Below, piece by piece: positions 10,441 through 14,987 of a DNA stretch of 14,987 bases. The first letter of the stretch is position 1, and each line of letters begins with the position of its first letter. Below the pieces are notes generated by a model. It did not search any database, was not told where the DNA came from, and saw nothing but the letters and a program-made list of their open reading frames with translations. Source of the DNA: Hyphochytrium catenoides (Eukaryota > Sar > Hyphochytriomycetes > Hyphochytriales > Hyphochytriaceae); the NCBI GenBank assembly GCA_900088475.1, contig FLMG01002422.1, forward strand, positions 19,494 to 34,480. The letters run 5' to 3'. The translations under genes were made by a program, and so were the position numbers.

Positions 10441-11441
10441 AGGGGCGGATGAGGATCAGATATGAAGAGAAATAATTCTCCTATGCACCGTGCAAAGGGA
10501 GGTTTAGGATAAGGTCAGCCGGTAAATTAGCCAAAAAGTGCTCCCGCAGTATCTACTGTAGGTTTTTTTGCCTCGGTTATTATCAGAGAGAGTTTGGAGG
10601 AAAAAAGCAACGAGGAAGAGCGGTGGCAGAGATAGACTGTAGAAGGAGAACAAAGCTATTGTGTAACGTGACAGAGGTCAGAAGAAAGGTAAATGGAATG
10701 CTAGTGAACATCAACGCGACAGACAGAGGAAGATAGAGAGACAGCCCCCAAGAACAACGTGTCGAGACAGCGTAATGTTCCTTAGCCTTTCACTGTATAT
10801 GAACGGGTCGGGACGGATGCGAGGATGACGCGGAAGTGAGACAGAGGTCCGTAGAGATGCGTTAGGTGGGGTTAAGAAAGACCAGCAGAAGAGAAGAGAG
10901 ACGAAGAAAAGGAGTAGAGACAGCACCAGTCACTCTATGGTTTGCCGTGCCTAGAAAGGCGCCAGTCAGCCACATCTGCCACTTCGCGCTCTTTCTCTTC
11001 ACCTTCTTCTATGCCCTTCATTGCCATTTCTCTTCATCCTCAGACTGCAGCTCGTCCATTTCTTCGGATTGACGAACGCGTTAGCTGGTGCTCTGCCCTG
11101 GGGCATTTAGTGGTGAAGGGCTCCGCGAAGTCTGCAAACAGCTAAGACTTAAGGCAAGATCTTCTGTCGAGTAGGCTAACTGATCCTCTTTCGTCACTGG
11201 AGTTTCCTTGTGGCAAAAGGTTCTCCGAAGTCTTCAGCAGACCAAGCGTCGTACTCTCTTGAGAGTCCGCTCTTTCTTTGTCTCTTACCCAACAGTCGCC
11301 GGTCAGTCCCCTTTAAGTGGGCGGGGCTGCGTCAATCGTTTCTTTCTCCATCTTGGTCCCAGCTTATTGGGCTAAAAGCTGGGTATTTGGATGCCTCCGT
11401 GGCGAGATAGTTCTCGTTTGCAAAGTTTTTAGGGGTGTATT
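10441..11441 (+). promoter_or_regulatory. Upstream region and probable 5' leader of the bZIP gene
   Basis: Roughly 10590-10920 is purine-rich on the plus strand, then the sequence turns pyrimidine-rich (10980-11040) and is mixed up to the start codon. No coding exon is recognisable. A CTAAC branch-point-like motif at about 11177 and TTTTTAG at 11426-11432, ten bases before the ATG, could belong to 5'-UTR introns. The position relative to the bZIP gene is the only basis for calling it regulatory. Confidence 0.35.
11358..11383 (+). other. Perfect 8-bp stem-loop in the bZIP leader
   Basis: CCCAGCTT (11358-11365) pairs exactly with AAGCTGGG (11376-11383) around a 10-base loop. It ends 58 bases before the predicted ATG at 11442. 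If transcribed into the mature leader it could affect ribosome scanning; if it lies in an intron or promoter it may be incidental. Confidence 0.45.
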
Positions 11442-13622
11442 ATGGACTCCAATATGCTGCAGAAACCTGGAGCGCCAGCCGCCAAGTCTCAAACGAACTG
11501 GAACATGCTGGGTAGTGGCTGGGATCCTATTAATCTAAATCTTCTTGAGGGCACAGAGAGACGACCCGTACCATCTCCTGCTGGTTGGAGTCAACAGCAG
11601 GCCTCAGGAGTCGTTCCACCTGGTGCGGTGGCTCCGTTGGGGAAGGAGTTGTTTCTTAGCGAAATAGAGGTAAGATAATCTATATATGAACAGACAGCGG
11701 TAGCTACCGAGTGGCTCGCCCTATTGTTTTTGGGCTTGAGCTTTGGGCGTTACTTTTGGAGTCCTTATCAACACTAGATCTGCATCGATGATCTGATCGT
11801 TGCTTCCCCTTTACACTTGTATCTATGTAGAATTTTTTCACTGATGACGTGGCCTCTGCGCTTCAAGTGGCGGCCGATGATGCCATGAATGCCAACGCGA
11901 CACAGCTCCAACTATCTGTCGTCGATCTCTCCCCTTTGGACGGGCTTGGTGGGGTGCCGCCACCTGCATGGCGAGCACAGGACCAGGGTGTAGGACCAGC
12001 GACTCAAGTTCACCTAATGGATCAGTTGAACCGCACGTTGCTTGAAGGGCTACAGCAGACGTTGCAGACGAGCGGAGGTGAGCCTAATTTCTTCGCCGTT
12101 ATACAGGGTTTATTGTTGCTTGACAAGGTTTGAAGACGATAAAGAAGTAGTATCATGGGGATTATGAAGCAAGAGAGACAATTGATAGGGAAGCATCAGA
12201 GCACCGATGCATGACGATTTGGGAAGTTAGAACTCATGTTGGACTAGAACTAACTGCCGTCCCCTCTATAGGTGCCCTTGGAAATCGAGCTAAGCAAAGT
12301 TCGAGTTCAGTGTCAACAGCTACGAATGTGACGGCCTCTGCAAATAAGAAACAGGGTAAGGTGCCGGCCAAATCCACGCCACAGGTCCAGGGCAAGCCTC
12401 CACGAGTTAAGGAGAAGCCGGCTACGATCCCCGCGAGAAGTACGATGCTGTTGGAGAGGACCGTTCCTGCCAAGCGTGACTTTTTTGGAAGAATGGTCAG
12501 CACGACGAGCGAGGAGGCAGATAGTCCGCGAGAGTCGATGTCTGAGGACTCTGAAGAGAACAAGAAAATGTGAGCGAGAAACTTCTTCTTCTTGTCCACT
12601 TCCCATTACAACGCCCTTGGTCTTATCTCGCTGACTTAACTCTATCAACAGGACCAAGCGAGAGAAGAACATTCTGGCGTGCAGAAAAGCGCGCCGAAAG
12701 AGAAGAGAGAAGATGGCAAGCATGGAAGAGCGCCTCCGAGAACTGGAGGCCAAGAATAGCGCCTTAGAAAAAAGGCTACGTGTCACATCGCTTCCTACCG
12801 ATAACTTGCCAGCAGATTTTGTCGAGAAGCAGGACTTTGACTCGGTGAAGGAGGACCGTATTGCGGTGATAACAGGTATTTATAGGGCCATGAATGATGG
12901 CAAGCTGGAAACAGAACAGCATAACTTCCATCCAAACTGCGTGATGGTCAAACCTATGGAGGAGCTTATTGGGGCTCAGAGCATGTGGAGAAGTTGGTAA
13001 GTGGAAACGGTTGGTTCTTCACTGTCATGATTGGCACACAAAGTGTTTGAGCTTTGCTTTACCTCTTTTCTCTCTACGCCCTAAGCGGAGGCTTATCTTA
13101 GTTTGTCAGCCAGTGCGCGTTGCGAGGCCAACTTTCCTGTCGTTAGTGGTATAATGACGATACTGACAGCGCTTCTCGGTTCGCAGGAGTGCGCTGCGGC
13201 AGCGGTTTGCCAGTATGCATTGGGAAATTCTGAAGATTGATCCACTGGACTTGAGAGGCGATCAGATACGGACGGAGTGGGTCTTCCATGGTCTACTCAA
13301 GGGAGATGTGTCAACCATTGATGAGCTGGCAAGGGTCAAGAGAGAAGACCTGAAGAGGGTCTTTGAGATGGAGGAAAATTCCGCTCCTTCGTCATCACTC
13401 TTTGTCGTACCTCCCAAATCTCCAAAGTCAGGCTCCAAACTGACTGCGATAGAGTTCCAAGGACGGTCTTACTATATCTTCACGGCAGACAATCGCCTCG
13501 TCTTTGTCAATCACAACTTTGTCCGCGCCCCAACGTTCAGGCGCATGGGGGCTCCAGAGGATAGCGCAGCGCTGGAGGCAGGCCCTGTAAGTGGAATATC
13601 AACTTCCCTTGTGGCCCGTTAG
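11442..13622 (+). CDS. bZIP transcription factor fused to a SnoaL/NTF2-like domain (5 exons)
   Basis: Predicted sequence-specific DNA-binding regulator, about 517 aa, acting in the nucleus. Exons: 11442-11669, 11831-12077, 12272-12569, 12652-12996, 13187-13622; introns of 161, 194, 82 and 190 bp join in frame. Residues 1-250 are low-complexity, Pro/Gln/Ala-rich then Lys/Ser-rich, as in activation and linker regions. The basic region begins KREKNILACRKARRKRR, with the invariant N-x7-R as Asn264 and Arg272; the usual second Ala is Cys268 and the usual Ser/Cys is Ala271. A short zipper follows with d-positions Met282, Leu289, Leu296 and Asn293 at an a-position, as in GCN4. Residues about 325-490 look like an NTF2-like cone: a helix (VITGIYRAMNDGKLE), a strand (HPNCVMVKP), then paired strands around IRTEWVFHG and IEFQGRSYYIFTADNRLVF. 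The start is the first ATG before the open exon. The C-terminus is uncertain because a perfect GTAAGT donor sits at 13587. Confidence 0.88.
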
Positions 13623-14105
13623 TTCTTCAAGGACGCTAAGAGGAGCCTGAAGAAGAGCAGTGATCATGTATATAAGAAGATAATTATTGTGACTACGCTA
13701 GACTCTCCCAGGGCCCATCCCTAAGTCTATATATGACGCTTATGCTTGTTGGAGCAGTAGCATACCCTCTTCCTTGTTAATCGGAGAAAGTGGCGAACGA
13801 GAGATTTCTGACGATGAAGCTAAGGTAGCTTCGACAATTCAAGCTGATTAAAGAGCTATCTATCTATGAAACGCAAATTGATTGGAGAGGACTTCTAATC
13901 ACATTGCCTGACCCTGTGCCCAAGACATGTCGACTTCTAGCAATCTCAACAGCCAACCACTAGCAATAGTTCTACGAATGTCGTCGTCAATATTATCACT
14001 ATTGGCATCTCAATATTATCACTATTGGCATCACAATCATCCCTATCATCTCCAACATCAAACCGGTCACCATTGTGAAAACGAGTGCTCGCGAATGGGC
14101 TTTAC
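13623..14105. other. 3' flank of the bZIP gene, convergent with a possible minus-strand gene
   Basis: Contains AT-rich motifs (TGTATATAAG near 13666, TCTATATATG near 13726) and a TATC run near 13857, typical of 3' flanking DNA. If the donor at 13587 is used, part of this stretch would be the last bZIP exon. If the minus-strand gene to the right is real, its later exons should also fall here, but I could not place them with confidence. Confidence 0.35.
13987..14032. repeat. Two perfect head-to-tail copies of a 23-bp unit
   Basis: Bases 13987-14009 and 14010-14032 are identical and directly adjacent. Each copy begins TCAATATTATC and ends TTGGCATC. 23 is not a multiple of three, so the duplication would shift any reading frame crossing it, which suggests non-coding DNA. 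Confidence 0.9.
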
Positions 14106-14554
14106 TTAACCCATGAGCGCAATTGAACAGCTCCGGCCTATGAAAATCTAATGGATAGGACTTTGGACTGCCTCTCACTGATTGCAATCATAACGCCTCT
14201 CGCTGTCTTGTAGAATTATCATCACGGTGGTGCACCTTCGGATCCCCTCACCTTCGAGGTGACTCACGGTGGATCGCCATTCATTGCGTAATCAAAGAGG
14301 TCGAGCGGACGCACTCCTGGCGGTAAACGCGACATGTACTTACGATCATCAACAGGCAGCTGTCGCTGAGGAGAGCAGCCACTATGTTTGGTCGTCAAGT
14401 TGAGTATCTTTCAAACCTTCTCGTCAATATCGCTATCGCTTCTTTGATCAAAGAGGTCCAGCCTTCGGGTCTGACCAGGTGATGATTGTGCCACTGACAT
14501 AGTTCTAGAGCTTGCGTGCAGACGCCGCTCCCGTGTCTTATCAATAAGAAAGCT
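14106..14554 (-). CDS. Tentative minus-strand gene of small exons with a repeated LDLFD motif
   Basis: Family not recognised. Candidate exons on the minus strand: 14554-14417 (acceptor after a T6CAG tract; ATG at 14500 gives MSVAQSSPGQ, then RRLDLFDQRSDSDIDEK), a 22-nt exon 14365-14344 followed by GTAAGTAC, a piece ending at 14268 before GTGAGTC that contains RPLDLFDYAMNGDPP, and 14173-14106 (GSPKSYPLDFHRPELF) before GTAAAG. Phases join across all of these, but the intron between the second and third pieces would be only 27 bp. Either the third piece starts its own ATG at 14335, or the 22-nt exon joins directly to 14177. A strong donor at 14705 would fit a 5'-UTR intron. The whole model could be wrong. 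Confidence 0.28.
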
Positions 14555-14987
14555 CTGAAAAAACACCTCCCAGACAGCGCTCTGCTGATAAATCCTGTAG
14601 ATTTTAGAGTCGAAAGGCACTCTGTCTCTGCCTTTTGAGCACTCTTTACAGGTAATAAACTGAAGGATTTCCCTACTTGACCTGTCCATCTCTCCCTTTA
14701 CTTACCGTTAGCGTCCCTTTTGGTCCACCATACCCACCCACATTACACACACAACAGGGTCCACACCCATACAAACGCACACCCATCAGCTGCCTACAAT
14801 CCCCTAGAATCTATTAGGCTCAAACGGCCAAGTCGAGACCCTACAGCTGCCCTAGACTTTATGCCTAAACTTGAAAAGTGCGTTGGCCCAGGTGCATTTC
14901 TCCTAGACCATCGGCATGAGCGAGTTGTTGGGATGTTGGGGGTCTGTAGCCTATTTTGATTGGGCGGCAATGTGGTGGGGTGGGTGG
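14555..14987. other. Right-edge region, possibly upstream of the tentative minus-strand gene
   Basis: Minus strand 14689-14411 is one open frame, which supports transcription leftwards but may be chance. A strong GTAAGT donor on the minus strand lies at 14705. Bases 14725-14790 are a C/A-rich tract (TACACACACAACAG and CACCCATAC repeats), and the last 16 bases are G/T-rich. The plus-strand frame across 14720-14959 is His/Thr-rich because of the CA tract, and I do not consider it a gene. Confidence 0.3.

Noticed and set aside
10711-10926. Minus-strand frame with a signal-peptide-like start (MLSLLLFFVSLLF)
   Set aside because: The hydrophobic start comes from a pyrimidine-rich tract, there is no recognisable domain after it, and no splice or conservation support is visible.
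12234-12786. Two long minus-strand frames (up to 157 codons)
   Set aside because: They are antisense to bZIP exons 3-4; the plus strand has the bZIP motif and in-phase introns.
14720-14959. Plus-strand frame rich in His and Thr
   Set aside because: Its composition follows the CA-rich tract; there is no domain and no start context.

Overview
This is eukaryotic nuclear DNA from a unicellular, intron-rich organism. Every gene I could read is split by GT-AG introns, mostly about 80-330 bp, and exon phases agree across nearly all junctions. Cytoplasmic dynein intermediate chain is present, which argues against land plants and red algae, which are known to lack dynein. Intron size, mid-range GC, TKL-type kinase and bZIP content suggest a protist such as a cryptophyte alga of the Guillardia type. 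That lineage is my guess; the window does not show it.

Layout, left to right. (1) 109-2477, minus strand: the first nine exons of a cytoplasmic dynein intermediate chain (dynactin-binding helix, light-chain-binding linker, start of the WD40 domain). The gene runs off the left edge. (2) 2478-3591: a divergent intergenic region that must hold the 5' ends of both flanking genes. (3) 3592-8540, plus strand: a 13-exon model for a multi-pass membrane protein with six or seven hydrophobic segments and a C-terminal tyrosine-kinase-like (TKL) serine/threonine kinase domain carrying every catalytic motif, about 964 aa. (4) 8541-11441: 2.9 kb without an intact gene. It holds a frame-broken minus-strand relic that faintly resembles the N-terminal domain of a tyrosine recombinase (9080-9545), a short AT-rich island, a strong G-quadruplex motif (10121-10138) and the leader of the next gene with a perfect hairpin. 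(5) 11442-13622, plus strand: a five-exon gene for a bZIP transcription factor fused to a C-terminal SnoaL/NTF2-like domain, about 517 aa. (6) 13623-14987: the 3' region of the bZIP gene, a 23-bp tandem repeat, and a tentative minus-strand gene made of small exons.

The genes do not form a pathway. The dynein chain is cytoskeletal housekeeping. The membrane kinase and the bZIP/NTF2-like factor are both signalling proteins with uncommon architectures, and they are the main points of interest. Splice sites were assigned by eye from GT/AG, branch-point-like motifs and frame continuity, so single exon borders may be off, most likely in the membrane part of the kinase gene.
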